NCBI RefSeq assembly: GCF_004522095.1
Contig: NZ_SPUI01000001.1
Location: forward strand, 124,001 to 188,000
Direction of reading: 5' to 3'
Length of the DNA stretch: 64,000 bases
Source of the DNA: Nocardioides sp. 503
Lineage (GTDB): Bacteria > Actinomycetota > Actinomycetes > Propionibacteriales > Nocardioidaceae
The translations under genes and the position numbers were made by a program. Positions 28,283 to 37,304 of this stretch are shown one piece after another (the stretch's first letter is position 1; every line of letters starts with the position of its first letter). A model generated the notes under the pieces. That model made no database searches and had not been told where the DNA came from. It saw only the letters and a program-made list of their open reading frames with translations.

Positions 28283-29215
28283 TCAGTCGCTGACGCGACC
28301 GTCCACGAACATCTCCAGCCGTTGCTGCGTGCGATGCGGGTCCTCGGGCACGTGGCCGTTGACCGCCCGCGCCGCCCATCCGAGCCGGGTCGCCACGGAC
28401 ACCGCCTCCACCAGGTCGGCGCGCGAGAGGTGGGGGTAGGCGGCGGCGTACGGCGCGAGGAAGGTGTCGCGGAACGGGGAGGTGTCGAGCGACCCCTCCA
28501 CGTCGTCCAGCCCCCACGCGAGCTGGCCCTCCAGCGCGACGGAGAGCACGAAGAACGGGTGGGACACGCAGGCGTCGCCCCAGTCCATCACCCGGTGCCG
28601 GCCGTCACGGACGAAGACCTGGCCGTCGTGGAGGTCGTCGTGCTCGATGCTCTCGCGGACGCCGTACGCCGCCAGCCGGTCGGCGAGGTCGGCGACCGTG
28701 TCGGCCGCGGCGCGGAACCGCGGCTCCGCGCCGATCTCGTCCAGGAGGGCGGCGTAGCGCTCGGGCAGGACGGCGAGCCGCACGTCGGGGAGGCCCGTCG
28801 CGAGCAGCGCGTCGACATCGTCCTCCAGGGCCAGGCTGATGCGGGCCACGTGGTCGAGGGCGTGGTGCCAGCGCTCCAGGCTGCGCTCGACGACCACCAG
28901 CTCGCGCAGCCGCTCGCCGGCGTCGTCCATCAGCATCCAGCCGCGGTCGAGGTCGGCGGCGAGCAACGGGTCGACCAGGTCGGGGACCCGCTCGGCGAGC
29001 AGGGTGACCACGGCCGCCTCGTGCTGCAGGGGTCCGTGGTTGGCCTTGAACCACACGGGTCCGGACGTCGTCGGGACGCGGAGCACCGTCGACCAGACCT
29101 CGACGTGCGGCTGCTCGACGTCGCCCGTGCGGGTGCCGCCGAGCTCGACCAGTCGTGCGTCGACCCAGGCGTGCGCCTGCGCCAGCCATGCCGGGTCGGT
29201 CCACTGGAGTGCCAC
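28283..29215 (-). CDS. Aminoglycoside phosphotransferase family kinase
   Basis: A 310-residue APH/choline-kinase-fold protein. The catalytic loop IEHDDLHDGQVFV carries the Asp and Asn/Gln-equivalent residues (Gln replaces the usual Asn) and the metal-binding motif is VMDWGDACVSHP. The N-terminal lobe has the lysine in VWFKANHGP. Such enzymes phosphorylate small hydroxylated metabolites; resistance function is not implied. Start is GTG 29215, without a ribosome site; TAGACA lies upstream. Confidence 0.83.
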   Translation of the reverse strand: MALQWTDPAWLAQAHAWVDARLVELGGTRTGDVEQPHVEVWSTVLRVPTTSGPVWFKANHGPLQHEAAVVTLLAERVPDLVDPLLAADLDRGWMLMDDAGERLRELVVVERSLERWHHALDHVARISLALEDDVDALLATGLPDVRLAVLPERYAALLDEIGAEPRFRAAADTVADLADRLAAYGVRESIEHDDLHDGQVFVRDGRHRVMDWGDACVSHPFFVLSVALEGQLAWGLDDVEGSLDTSPFRDTFLAPYAAAYPHLSRADLVEAVSVATRLGWAARAVNGHVPEDPHRTQQRLEMFVDGRVSD

Positions 29216-29269
29216 GAGGAGATGTCTAGCGCTGATCCTCGACAGCGACCACCGATTTGCCGCCACCCT

Positions 29270-29320
29270 CCGGTGGTCGAGCAGTGACGAGCGCCAGCGA
29301 GGAGCGCACGTCGAGACCCC
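29270..29320 (+). repeat. ~51-bp repeat, family 2b copy C
   Basis: Begins CCGGTGGTCGAG and ends CGTCGAGACCCC, with GACGAGCGC and GGAGCGC inside. Its reverse complement recurs, about 85 percent identical by eye, at 30928-30978 on the other side of the DUF222-HNH gene, forming inverted flanks. Confidence 0.75.
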
Positions 29321-29446
29321 TCGCGCCTCTGGCTGCCTGCTCGGGGGGCTCCTCGTCGGCTTGCGCGCCGCCGTTGGTTGCGGTGTTTGGCAGCTACGGG
29401 GACGAGGTGGGCGCTGGGTTGCGCGCCGCTGCCGGCCGCCTGGCCC

Positions 29447-29485
29447 GGTGGTTGAGGAGGGACGAAGTCCCGTCTCGAAACCACC
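29447..29485 (-). repeat. 39-bp palindromic element, family 2a copy A
   Basis: Read on the minus strand it runs GGTGGTTTCGAGACG to TCCTCAACCACC, with inner palindrome GGGACTTCGTCCC. It is identical in all 39 bases to copy B at 30329 in inverted orientation. The outer ends also pair (GGTGGTT / AACCACC). Confidence 0.9.
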
Positions 29486-29587
29486 CCCGAAAAAAAGCTC
29501 AGAAAGTTTCGACAGCCCTTGTGGATAAGGCCTCCTGAGCCCCCTTGCAGGGCTTTGACTGTCGGTGGTCGGTGCTTGAGTAGACCC

Positions 29588-30859
29588 ATGACCAGCCCCG
29601 CCGCCGACCTCCTCGAGGTCATGCGCACCACCACCCGGGCCGCCGCCGCGGTCGAGGTGCAGCGCCTTGGCGCGGTCATCGACTGGTGCGTCCTGCACAC
29701 CACGACCGACGAAGCCGAAGCCTCCTTCGGCGACCACGGCATCCCGCTCGCCGGCGACGGCGCCCCCTGGGTCTCGGAGTTCGCGGTCATGGAGCTCGGC
29801 GCGGCGCTGGGCATGTCCACCGACTCCGCGAAGAGGTACGTCGGCGCCGCCTTGGAGGCCCGCTACCGCCTCCCCCGGGTCTGGGCACGGGTCGAGGCGA
29901 TGGAGCTGCCGTTCTACAGAGCCCGCTGGATCGCCGAGCACACCATGTGCCTCCCCCCAGCCGGGGCCGCCTACGTGGACCGGATGGTGGGGTTCGTCGC
30001 GCACAAGGTCTCCTTCGCCGAGATCGAGCGCCAGATCGCCGCCGCCAAGGCGCGCTTCGACCCCGAAGCCGCCGAGAAGGCCCGCCGCGAAGAGGCCGAC
30101 TCCCGACGGCTCGACGTCGACAAGGCCTACGTGTCGATCAACGGCACCGTCGAGGTGTCCGGGACGCTGGACTACGTCGACGCCGTCGCCTTCGACGGGG
30201 CGTTGTCCCGGCGGGCGGCCGAGCTCAAGGCCGCCGGGTCCGAGGAGTCCCTCGACGTGCGTCGGTCGATCGCGGCCGGGGACCTGGCCCGCGGGTATGA
30301 CTCACTGCCCTTCGACGACGCTGGGGAGGGTGGTTTCGAGACGGGACTTCGTCCCTCCTCAACCACCGAGGTGGTCGTCCACGTGCATGAGGACCTCGAC
30401 GGGGTCGGACGACTCGGCAACACCCGGACGCCGCTGCTCGCCGAGACGATCCGGGAGTGGTGCGGGCGCCCCGACACCCGCGTCATCGTCAAACCCGTCC
30501 GCGACCTGAGCGGCCACGTCCACGTCGCGGCCTACGAGATCCCCGACCGCCTGCGTGAGCAGGACGAGCTCGTCGACCACACCTGCGTCTTCCCGTGGTG
30601 CACCAGACCCGCCGTGCGCTGCGACGTGGATCATGCGATCCCGTTCGCCGAGGGTGGGCCGACGTGCTCGTGCAACACCGCGCCGTTGTGTCGAGGGCAC
30701 CACAGGCTCAAGACCCACGGCCGCTGGGACTACGACGTCCTCGACCGCGGCACCTACCTGTGGCACTCGCCCTTCGGTCACGCCTACCGCCGCGACCACA
30801 CCGGCACCCAGGCCATCACCACCCCGACCTCGGCCCACGAACCCCCTCGACGAACCTGA
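29588..30859 (+). CDS. DUF222 / HNH endonuclease (13E12-family) protein
   Basis: A 423-residue protein: DUF222 over roughly residues 5-320 and a C-terminal HNH nuclease domain near 335-400 with CVFPWCTRP, DVDHAIPFAEGG, N-containing CNTAPLC and GHHRLKTH. DUF222-HNH proteins form a widespread, variable actinobacterial family; in Mycobacterium tuberculosis the corresponding 13E12 genes are themselves repeats and a prophage target. The 39-bp element (copy B) is read in frame as residues ~247-260 (GGFETGLRPSSTT), interrupting the linker. ATG 29588 lacks a strong ribosome site. Repeats in inverted orientation flank it on both sides, suggesting a mobile unit (inference). Confidence 0.88.
   Translation: MTSPAADLLEVMRTTTRAAAAVEVQRLGAVIDWCVLHTTTDEAEASFGDHGIPLAGDGAPWVSEFAVMELGAALGMSTDSAKRYVGAALEARYRLPRVWARVEAMELPFYRARWIAEHTMCLPPAGAAYVDRMVGFVAHKVSFAEIERQIAAAKARFDPEAAEKARREEADSRRLDVDKAYVSINGTVEVSGTLDYVDAVAFDGALSRRAAELKAAGSEESLDVRRSIAAGDLARGYDSLPFDDAGEGGFETGLRPSSTTEVVVHVHEDLDGVGRLGNTRTPLLAETIREWCGRPDTRVIVKPVRDLSGHVHVAAYEIPDRLREQDELVDHTCVFPWCTRPAVRCDVDHAIPFAEGGPTCSCNTAPLCRGHHRLKTHGRWDYDVLDRGTYLWHSPFGHAYRRDHTGTQAITTPTSAHEPPRRT
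30329..30367 (+). repeat. 39-bp palindromic element, family 2a copy B, inside DUF222-HNH gene
   Basis: Same 39 bases as copy A, in opposite orientation, 844 bases downstream of it. 39 is a multiple of three, so it inserts 13 codons without shifting the reading frame, encoding roughly GFETGLRPSSTT. Confidence 0.9.
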
Positions 30860-30927
30860 CCGCCCCCCACCCCGCCTCGGCGGGGCCATCGGCGCGTCCG
30901 GAGAGCGTCACCTCGCGGCTGAGGGCC

Positions 30928-30978
30928 GGGATCTCGACGGGCGCTCCTCAGCTGCGCTCGTGGCTTCTCGACCACCGG
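30928..30978 (-). repeat. ~51-bp repeat, family 2b copy D
   Basis: Inverted partner of copy C, lying just before the acyl-CoA dehydrogenase stop. On the minus strand it begins CCGGTGGTCGAG and ends CGTCGAGATCCC. Confidence 0.75.
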
Positions 30979-30988
30979 GGGCCGGAGG

Positions 30989-32137
30989 TCAGACCTCCAG
31001 CGGGTCGAGCAGGTCGTAGTCGGCGACCTCGGAGGAGAGCACCCGCAGCTGGTGGTCGCCGTCGCCGAAGAGGTGGTCGAGGGCGGTGAGGTGGGCGACG
31101 AACATGCCGACGTTGTACTCCGCGGTCATCGCGATGCCGCCGTGCAGCTGGATGGCCTCCTGGCCGACGTGGCGCCCGCCGCGGCTGACCTGGAGGGACA
31201 CGCGCGACGCTGCCGCGGCGACCTCCTCGGGCGAGCCGGCCGCGATGACCATCGTCGACCAGTCCACGAGGCTGTGGGTGAGCTCCAGCGAGGTGTACAT
31301 GTCGGCGGCCCGGAAGGTCAGGGCCTGGAAGGTGTTGAGCGTGACGCCGAACTGCTTGCGGCTCTTGAGGTAGTCGGTCGTCGCCTTCAGCAGCGTCTGC
31401 ATCGCGCCGAGCGCCTGGTTGGCGGCCATGATCCGGGTGATGTCCAGGACCGTGGCGATCGAGGCGGTGAGGTCCAGGCCGGGCGCGCCGAGCGGCGAGC
31501 CCGGGGTGCCCTCGAGGGCGATGCGGGCGGCGCGCCCGCCGTCGTACGTCGCGTAGCCGGTGCGGGTGAGGCCCTCGGCGTCGCCGGCGACCAGGAAGGC
31601 GCCGGTGCCGCCGTCGGGCAGCGCGGCGCTGACGACCAGCACATCGGCGCGGGCGCCGTGCAGGACCGGCTCCTTGACGCCCGTGAGCGTCCAGGTGTCG
31701 CCGTCCTGGGTGGCCGTCACCGTCTCGGCGCTCGCGCCCCAGCGGCGGCCGGGCTCCTGGTGCGCGAAGGACAGCACGCTCTCGCCGGCCGCGAGCGCGC
31801 CGAGCACCTCCGCGCGCTGCTCCGCGGTCCCGGCGGCGGCGACCAGGCCGCCGGCGAGCACGACCGAGGCCAGGAACGGCTCGGGCGCGATCGTGCGCCC
31901 CAGCTCCTGGCAGACGATCCCGATCTCGACCGGGCCGGCGCCGACGCCGCCGTCCTCCTCGGAGAACGGCAGCCCCAGGACGCCCATCTCGGCCAGGCGG
32001 GCCCACTGCTGCTCGTCGAAGCCGGGGTCGGCCTTGACCACCTGGCGGCGGTGCTCGTAGTCGTGGTAGGCCTTGCCCACGAGGCCGCGGACGGCGTCGC
32101 GGAGGGCGACCTGCTCATCGTCGTACGTGAAGTCCAT
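30989..32137 (-). CDS. Acyl-CoA dehydrogenase, second subunit type
   Basis: A 382-residue acyl-CoA dehydrogenase-fold protein (MDFTYDDEQVALRDAVRGLV, LHGGIAMTAEYNVGMF). It is more divergent than its neighbour and lacks the strong SEPDAGSD substrate-binding segment (AHQEPGRRWG instead). Pairs like this form alpha2beta2 heterotetramers in steroid side-chain and other bulky-acyl catabolism in actinobacteria; membership of such a complex is inferred from the 16-base spacing to the upstream dehydrogenase. Start ATG 32137 has AAGGGGACACGAC. Confidence 0.88.
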   Translation of the reverse strand: MDFTYDDEQVALRDAVRGLVGKAYHDYEHRRQVVKADPGFDEQQWARLAEMGVLGLPFSEEDGGVGAGPVEIGIVCQELGRTIAPEPFLASVVLAGGLVAAAGTAEQRAEVLGALAAGESVLSFAHQEPGRRWGASAETVTATQDGDTWTLTGVKEPVLHGARADVLVVSAALPDGGTGAFLVAGDAEGLTRTGYATYDGGRAARIALEGTPGSPLGAPGLDLTASIATVLDITRIMAANQALGAMQTLLKATTDYLKSRKQFGVTLNTFQALTFRAADMYTSLELTHSLVDWSTMVIAAGSPEEVAAAASRVSLQVSRGGRHVGQEAIQLHGGIAMTAEYNVGMFVAHLTALDHLFGDGDHQLRVLSSEVADYDLLDPLEV

Positions 32138-32153
32138 GTCGTGTCCCCTTGGC

Positions 32154-33329
32154 TCAGAGTCCGAGGATCGTGCGGCTGATGATCTGCCGCTGGATCTCGT
32201 TGGAGCCGCCGTAGATGGATGCCTTGCGGAGGTTGAGGTACGTCGGCGTGACGGTGCGCGCCCAGTCGGGCAGGTCGGACTCGTCGCCGGCGCCCGAGGC
32301 GACGGACGCGGGCCCGGCCAGGTCGACCATGAGCTCGCTGACGGCCTGCTGCAGCTCGGTGCCCTTGAGCTTCAGCACCGAGGAGGCCGGGTGCGGCTCG
32401 CCGCCGGCCGAGTGGGCGACCACGCGCAGGGCGGTGAGCTCGAGCGCGAGCAGCTCGTTCTCGAGCTCCACGATGCGGGCGCGGACCAGCGGGTCGTCGA
32501 GCAGCGTGCCGCCCTCGCCGTCCGAGGTCTCCTTGGCGAGGTCCTTGGCGCGGGCCAGGATGCGCTTGGTGGCACCGACGGGCGCCACCCCGACGCGCTC
32601 GTTGCCGAGCAGGAACTTTGCGATCGTCCAGCCGCCGTTGAGCTCGCCCACCAGGTTGGCGCCGGGGACGCGCACGTCCTCGAACCACACCTCGTTGACC
32701 TCGAAGCCGCCGTCGATGAGCTCGATCGGGCGGACCTCCAGGCCCGGGCTCGTCATGTCGATGAGCAGCATCGAGATCCCGGCCTGCTTCTTCACGTCGG
32801 GGTCGGTGCGGACCAGGGTGAAGATCCAGTCGCCGAACTGGCCGAGCGTCGTCCAGGTCTTCTGGCCGTTGACGACCCAGTCGTCGCCGTCCTTGACCGC
32901 GGTCGTGCGCAGGCTGGCCAGGTCGGAGCCGGCGTCGGGCTCGGAGAAGCCCTGGCTCCACCAGATGTCGAGGTTGGCCGTCTTGGGCAGGAACTGCTGC
33001 TTCTGCTCCTCGGTGCCGAAGTGCGCGATCACCGGCCCGATCATGGAGGCGTTGAACGCCAGCGGCGTCGGCACGCCCGCGCGCTGCATCTCCTCGTGCC
33101 AGATGTGGCGCCGCAGCTCGCTCCAGCCGCGCCCGCCGTACTCCTCGGGCCAGTGCGGGACGGCGAGGCCGGCCGCGTTGAGCGTCTGCTGGGCTTCGAC
33201 GATCTGGTCGCGGGTGAGCTCGCGTCCCTCGATCACCGTGCGGCGGATCTCCTCGGAGACCCCGGTGGTGAAGAACGCGCGCATCTCGGCGCGAAACTCC
33301 TGGTCGTCCTCGGACAGCTCGAGCTGCAT
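32154..33329 (-). CDS. Acyl-CoA dehydrogenase, main subunit type
   Basis: A 391-residue acyl-CoA dehydrogenase. FAD/substrate region WWSQGFSEPDAGSDLASLRT, WVVNGQKTWTT, and the C-terminal family signature YGGSNEIQRQIISRTILGL are intact. It would oxidise an acyl-CoA to the 2-enoyl-CoA, passing electrons to ETF. GAGAGGGG precedes ATG 33329. Probably an operon with the second dehydrogenase downstream; the acyl substrate cannot be inferred. Confidence 0.93.
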   Translation of the reverse strand: MQLELSEDDQEFRAEMRAFFTTGVSEEIRRTVIEGRELTRDQIVEAQQTLNAAGLAVPHWPEEYGGRGWSELRRHIWHEEMQRAGVPTPLAFNASMIGPVIAHFGTEEQKQQFLPKTANLDIWWSQGFSEPDAGSDLASLRTTAVKDGDDWVVNGQKTWTTLGQFGDWIFTLVRTDPDVKKQAGISMLLIDMTSPGLEVRPIELIDGGFEVNEVWFEDVRVPGANLVGELNGGWTIAKFLLGNERVGVAPVGATKRILARAKDLAKETSDGEGGTLLDDPLVRARIVELENELLALELTALRVVAHSAGGEPHPASSVLKLKGTELQQAVSELMVDLAGPASVASGAGDESDLPDWARTVTPTYLNLRKASIYGGSNEIQRQIISRTILGL

Positions 33330-33387
33330 GCGGGTCGGCCCCTCTCCTGGTCGGCTGCCCCGATGCTACTGACAGGTAGAAGCAGGG

Positions 33388-34362
33388 TCAGACGCGCACG
33401 TCGTCAGCGGTCGCCTGGACCTCGGCGCGGTCCTCGCGCCGCCGCTCCCAGCGACGGCACAGCACCATCACGAGGCCGGCCAGGGCGCCGCCCGCGATCA
33501 GGTCCACGACGTAGTGCTCGCCGTAGTAGACCAGCGCCAGGCCCATCGCCACGGGGTAGGCGAAGAGCGCCCAGCGAAGGGGGCTGCGCAGCCGCCAGGC
33601 GGCGTAGAGCGCGATCAGGAAGGCCGTCCCGAAGTGCAGCGACGGCATCGCGGCCACGGGGTTGCCCACGCCGTTGAGGATCACGTCGACGCGCTGCAGG
33701 CCGATGTCGCGCCAGCCGCGCGAGGTGAGGCGCTCGACCGGGCCGAGGTAGCCCTCGTCGGAGGCCAGCCAGGGCGGCGCCATCGGGTAGGAGATGTAGA
33801 TCAGCAGGCCGCCGAAGTTGAGGCCCACGAAGCGGCGCATCCAGACCTGCCACTCGGCGTGGTTGCGCACCCACAGCACCACGGCGAGGGTCAGGCCGGT
33901 CAAGAAGTGGGAGGCGTAGACGAACGTGAACCCCACGTCGTACCAGCGCGGGTCGCTCTCCTTGGTGCACGGGTCGCCGCACCAGGCCGCCTGCAGGTGC
34001 TCGGTCGGGGTCGTGCCGAAGCCGAGCCAGCGGTCGACGTCGATCGGCATCGTCCAGTGGACCGGGATCTTCAGCTCGTCGGTGAGGCCGCGGCTGAAGA
34101 AGTAGAACGTCAGGAGGGCGGCCGGGAGCCACCAGTCCTTGAGGAAGTTCAGGTGCTCGCGCGGGTGGGCCTCGATGTTCCACGCGACCGTGCCCAGCCA
34201 CAGGGTGATCATCACGGTGATCGAGTCGTTGGGGATGCCGAAGCGCCACCACCAGACAGCGACGGCGGCCACCCACACGAGCATGGCGGCGAGGCGGACC
34301 CCCGGACGGCGGGTGCGGGCGGCCTCCACGTCGCTGTGCGCGACCTCCGCCTGTGCCGTCAT
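33388..34362 (-). CDS. PAP2-family membrane phosphatase / inositol-phosphotransferase-like protein
   Basis: A 324-residue protein with about six transmembrane helices. The PAP2 catalytic pieces AMPSLHFG and YYGEHYVVDLIAG (His and Asp) are present; the large hydrophilic loop with a Cys pair (WCGDPC) is like the aureobasidin-resistance/PAP2_3 group. Likely acts on a phospholipid or polyprenyl phosphate in the membrane. ATG 34362 is preferred over the in-frame TTG at 34371 because AGGA lies at a workable distance. Confidence 0.87.
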   Translation of the reverse strand: MTAQAEVAHSDVEAARTRRPGVRLAAMLVWVAAVAVWWWRFGIPNDSITVMITLWLGTVAWNIEAHPREHLNFLKDWWLPAALLTFYFFSRGLTDELKIPVHWTMPIDVDRWLGFGTTPTEHLQAAWCGDPCTKESDPRWYDVGFTFVYASHFLTGLTLAVVLWVRNHAEWQVWMRRFVGLNFGGLLIYISYPMAPPWLASDEGYLGPVERLTSRGWRDIGLQRVDVILNGVGNPVAAMPSLHFGTAFLIALYAAWRLRSPLRWALFAYPVAMGLALVYYGEHYVVDLIAGGALAGLVMVLCRRWERRREDRAEVQATADDVRV

Positions 34363-34505
34363 GACAGCCAATCCTAAAACACGGTGCTTCCTCCGCGCAC
34401 GCCAGTATCGCCCGTTCGGGTGTAGCGAGTCGTCGGGCCGCGGGTCCCGGCTCCCGCTCGTAAAGAAGGTGCCTCACGGCGTCGCATGGCGGAGAATCGC
34501 TCCAC

Positions 34506-36206
34506 GTGGGACACGTAGAGGTCAGTGGAGTGCGCTTCGAGCTGCCGGACGGGCGGGTGCTGCTCGACGACGTGTCGTTCCGCGTGGGCGAGGGCGCCAA
34601 GGTGGCGCTGGTCGGGGCCAACGGTGCCGGCAAGACCACCCTGCTCAAGATCATCACCGGCGACCTGGTGCCGCACGCCGGCGCCGTGACCCGCAGCGGC
34701 GGCCTGGGCGTGATGCGGCAGATGGTCAACGCCGGGCTCGGCGACCAGCCGACCGTGGGCGACCTGCTGCTGTCGGTCTCCCCGCCGCGGGTGCGCGCCG
34801 CCGCGGCGGACGTGGACCGCTGCGAGCTGGCCCTGATGGAGACCGACGACGAGAAGACCCAGATGCGCTACGCCGAGGCGCTCGCGGAGTACGCCGACGC
34901 CGGGGGCTACGACATCGAGGTGACGTGGGACGTCTGCACGGTCAAGGCCCTCGCGGTGCCCTACGACCGGGCCAAGTACCGCGAGCTGCGCACCCTCTCG
35001 GGCGGTGAGCAGAAGCGGCTGGTGCTGGAGTACCTCCTCGCCGGGCCCGACGAGGTGCTCCTGCTCGACGAGCCCGACAACTTCCTCGACGTGCCCGGCA
35101 AGATCTGGCTCGAGCAGCGCATCCGCGACTCCGACAAGACGATCCTGTTCATCAGCCACGACCGCGAGCTGCTCGACAACACCGCCACCCGCGTCGTCAC
35201 CGTCGAGCTCGGCCACGCCGGCAACCTGGTGTGGACCCACCCGGGCGGCTTCGCGAGCTACCACGCCGCTCGTAAGGACCGGTTCGCCCGCTTCGAGGAG
35301 ATGCGCCGGCGCTGGGACGAGGAGCACGCCAAGATCAAGGCGCTCGTGCTGCGCCTGAAGATCAAGGCCGAGTACAACGACGGCATGTCCAGCCAGTACC
35401 GCGCCGCCCAGACGCGGCTGCGCAAGTTCGAAGAGGCCGGCCCGCCGACCGAGCAGCCCCGCGAGCAGCAGGTGACGATGCGCCTGAAGGGCGGCCGCAC
35501 CGGCAAGCGCGCGGTCGTCTGCGAGCACCTCGAGCTGACGGGGCTGATGAGGCCGTTCGACCTCGAGGTCTGGTACGGCGAGCGGGTCGCCGTGCTCGGG
35601 TCCAACGGCTCGGGCAAGTCGCACTTCCTGCGGCTGCTCGCCGCCGGCGGCAGCGACCCCGACGTCGAGCACCAGCCCGTGGGCGAGGTGGCGATCAAGG
35701 CCGTGCCGCACACCGGCACGGCCAAGCTCGGCGCGCGGGTGCGCCCCGGGTGGTTCGTGCAGACCCACGAGCACCCCGAGTTGGTGGGCCGCACGCTGAC
35801 CGAGATCCTGCACCGCGGCGACGGCGAGGCCGACGGGCGCGGGCGCCATGGCATGGGTCAGGAGCAGGCGGCGCGGGTGCTCGACCGCTACGAGCTCGCG
35901 CACGCCGCCGACCAGCGCTTCGAGTCGCTGTCGGGCGGGCAGCAGGCGCGCTTCCAGATCCTGCTGCTCGAGCTGTCCGGAGCCACGCTGCTGCTGCTCG
36001 ACGAGCCCACCGACAACCTCGACGTCCAGTCCGCCGAGGCGCTGGAGGAGGGGCTGGAGGCCTTCGACGGCACCGTCGTCGCGGTGACCCACGACCGGTG
36101 GTTCGCCCGCGGCTTCGACCGGTTCCTGGTCTACGGCGCCGACGGCGAGGTCTACGAGTCCGACGGTCCCGTGTGGGACGAGGGCCGGGTGCAGCGCACC
36201 CGATGA
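34506..36206 (+). CDS. ABC-F family ATPase
   Basis: A 566-residue protein with two ABC ATPase domains and no membrane segments. First domain: [31 protein letters not shown]; second: [31 protein letters not shown]. Between them is the basic, helical linker typical of ABC-F ([20 protein letters not shown]). ABC-F proteins bind the ribosome and act in translation or antibiotic protection; the subgroup is not clear. GTG 34506 is the best start. It overlaps the next gene by ATGA. Confidence 0.93.
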   Translation: MGHVEVSGVRFELPDGRVLLDDVSFRVGEGAKVALVGANGAGKTTLLKIITGDLVPHAGAVTRSGGLGVMRQMVNAGLGDQPTVGDLLLSVSPPRVRAAAADVDRCELALMETDDEKTQMRYAEALAEYADAGGYDIEVTWDVCTVKALAVPYDRAKYRELRTLSGGEQKRLVLEYLLAGPDEVLLLDEPDNFLDVPGKIWLEQRIRDSDKTILFISHDRELLDNTATRVVTVELGHAGNLVWTHPGGFASYHAARKDRFARFEEMRRRWDEEHAKIKALVLRLKIKAEYNDGMSSQYRAAQTRLRKFEEAGPPTEQPREQQVTMRLKGGRTGKRAVVCEHLELTGLMRPFDLEVWYGERVAVLGSNGSGKSHFLRLLAAGGSDPDVEHQPVGEVAIKAVPHTGTAKLGARVRPGWFVQTHEHPELVGRTLTEILHRGDGEADGRGRHGMGQEQAARVLDRYELAHAADQRFESLSGGQQARFQILLLELSGATLLLLDEPTDNLDVQSAEALEEGLEAFDGTVVAVTHDRWFARGFDRFLVYGADGEVYESDGPVWDEGRVQRTR

Positions 36207-37228
36207 GCGAGCTCCGGACCCGCCTCGTGGACCCCGACGACGACGCGGCCGTCGTGGCGTGGCACGACGTCTACTCGCGCGCCGAGCGGCACGGACGTGA
36301 GGAGCTCGCGACACCGTGGCAGCTGGCGGAGCTGCGCGTCCAGCTAAAGAAGCCGAGCCGGCGCCGCCGCTGGGTCGGGATCCTCGGCGAGGCGGACGGT
36401 GGGGTGGTCGCCGCCGGCGCCGTGATGCTCCCGCTGCTCGACAACCTCGACCAGGCCGAGGTCGCCGTGCACGTCGACCCGGGCCGTCGACGCCGCGGGC
36501 ACGGCACCGCCATGCTCGCGGCCGTCGAGGAGGTCGTGCGGTCCGAGGGCCGCCACCTGCTCGCCGCCGAGGCCGCCTGGCCCTACGACCTGGGGCCCAC
36601 GGGCGCCGGGTCGCCGGGGCTGGAGTTCGCGCTCGCCCACGGCTTCCGGCTAGCGCTCGGCGACGTGGTGCGCGAGCTGCGCCTGCCGGTGGCCGAGGAG
36701 CTCCTCGCGGAGCTGGCGGCCGAGGCGGCGGCGTACCACCGGGGCTACACGCTGCGCTCCTTCGTCGGGCCGGTACCCGACGAGCTGCTGCAGGGCTGGG
36801 CCGAGCTGAGCTCCTCGCTGATGACCGAGGCACCCACCGGCGAGATGGACCGCGAGCCAGAGGCCGTCGACCTCGTGGCGCAGCGGGAGGCCGAGGACCT
36901 GCACCGCCGGCAGGGGCGGACGAAGTACAACACCGTCGCCCTCGACGCCGACGGCGCCGTCGTGGCCTACACCGACGTGGCGACGACCGTCCACGAGCCG
37001 GGCCGCGTCTACCAGTGGGGGACGCTGGTGCGCCGCGCCGACCGCGGCCACCGGCTGGGGATGGCCGTCAAGGTCGCCAACCTGCGACTGCTGCAGCGCG
37101 AGGACCCCGGAGCCGAACGGGTCGTGACCTGGAACGCCGAGGTCAACGGCCACATGGTCGGCGTCAACGAGCGGCTGGGCTTCGTCCCCGTCGAACGGGC
37201 CGGAGAGCTGCAGAAGCGCCTCACCTGA
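36203..37228 (+). CDS. Double-GNAT acetyltransferase
   Basis: A 341-residue protein with two GNAT folds. The N-terminal domain has the acetyl-CoA loop DPGRRRRGHGTAML; the C-terminal one has the degenerate VRRADRGHRLGMAVKVANL and the ending WNAEVNGHMVGVNERLGF common in mycothiol-synthase-like and related double-GNAT proteins. Substrate unknown. Coupled to the ABC-F gene by a 4-base overlap. Confidence 0.85.
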   Translation: MSELRTRLVDPDDDAAVVAWHDVYSRAERHGREELATPWQLAELRVQLKKPSRRRRWVGILGEADGGVVAAGAVMLPLLDNLDQAEVAVHVDPGRRRRGHGTAMLAAVEEVVRSEGRHLLAAEAAWPYDLGPTGAGSPGLEFALAHGFRLALGDVVRELRLPVAEELLAELAAEAAAYHRGYTLRSFVGPVPDELLQGWAELSSSLMTEAPTGEMDREPEAVDLVAQREAEDLHRRQGRTKYNTVALDADGAVVAYTDVATTVHEPGRVYQWGTLVRRADRGHRLGMAVKVANLRLLQREDPGAERVVTWNAEVNGHMVGVNERLGFVPVERAGELQKRLT

Positions 37229-37265
37229 CGGCGGGCGCTCCTGGCGGGGACGGTAGGGGACTGGG

Positions 37266-37302
37266 CTGACGGGCGGGCGGTCTCGGGTCACCCGCCCGTC
37301 AG
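37266..37302. terminator. Bidirectional terminator hairpin
   Basis: Perfect 12-bp stem CTGACGGGCGGG / CCCGCCCGTCAG with a 13-base loop between the convergent GNAT and HtrA genes. Confidence 0.8.
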
Positions 37303-37304
37303 GT

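Larger units (their letters stand above)
29216..29587. other. 372-base gap holding two palindromic repeats
   Basis: No credible gene is seen. The gap contains repeat copy C (29270-29320), repeat copy A (29447-29485), an A-rich stretch (29490-29496) and, near 29575, the promoter region of the DUF222-HNH gene. Confidence 0.8.

Noticed and set aside
28283..29215. Antibiotic-resistance gene
   Set aside because: The phosphotransferase fold is shared by many metabolic kinases; nothing here points to an aminoglycoside or macrolide substrate.
37266..37302. Another copy of the palindromic elements
   Set aside because: The stem has no similarity to either repeat family and is well explained as a terminator between convergent genes.
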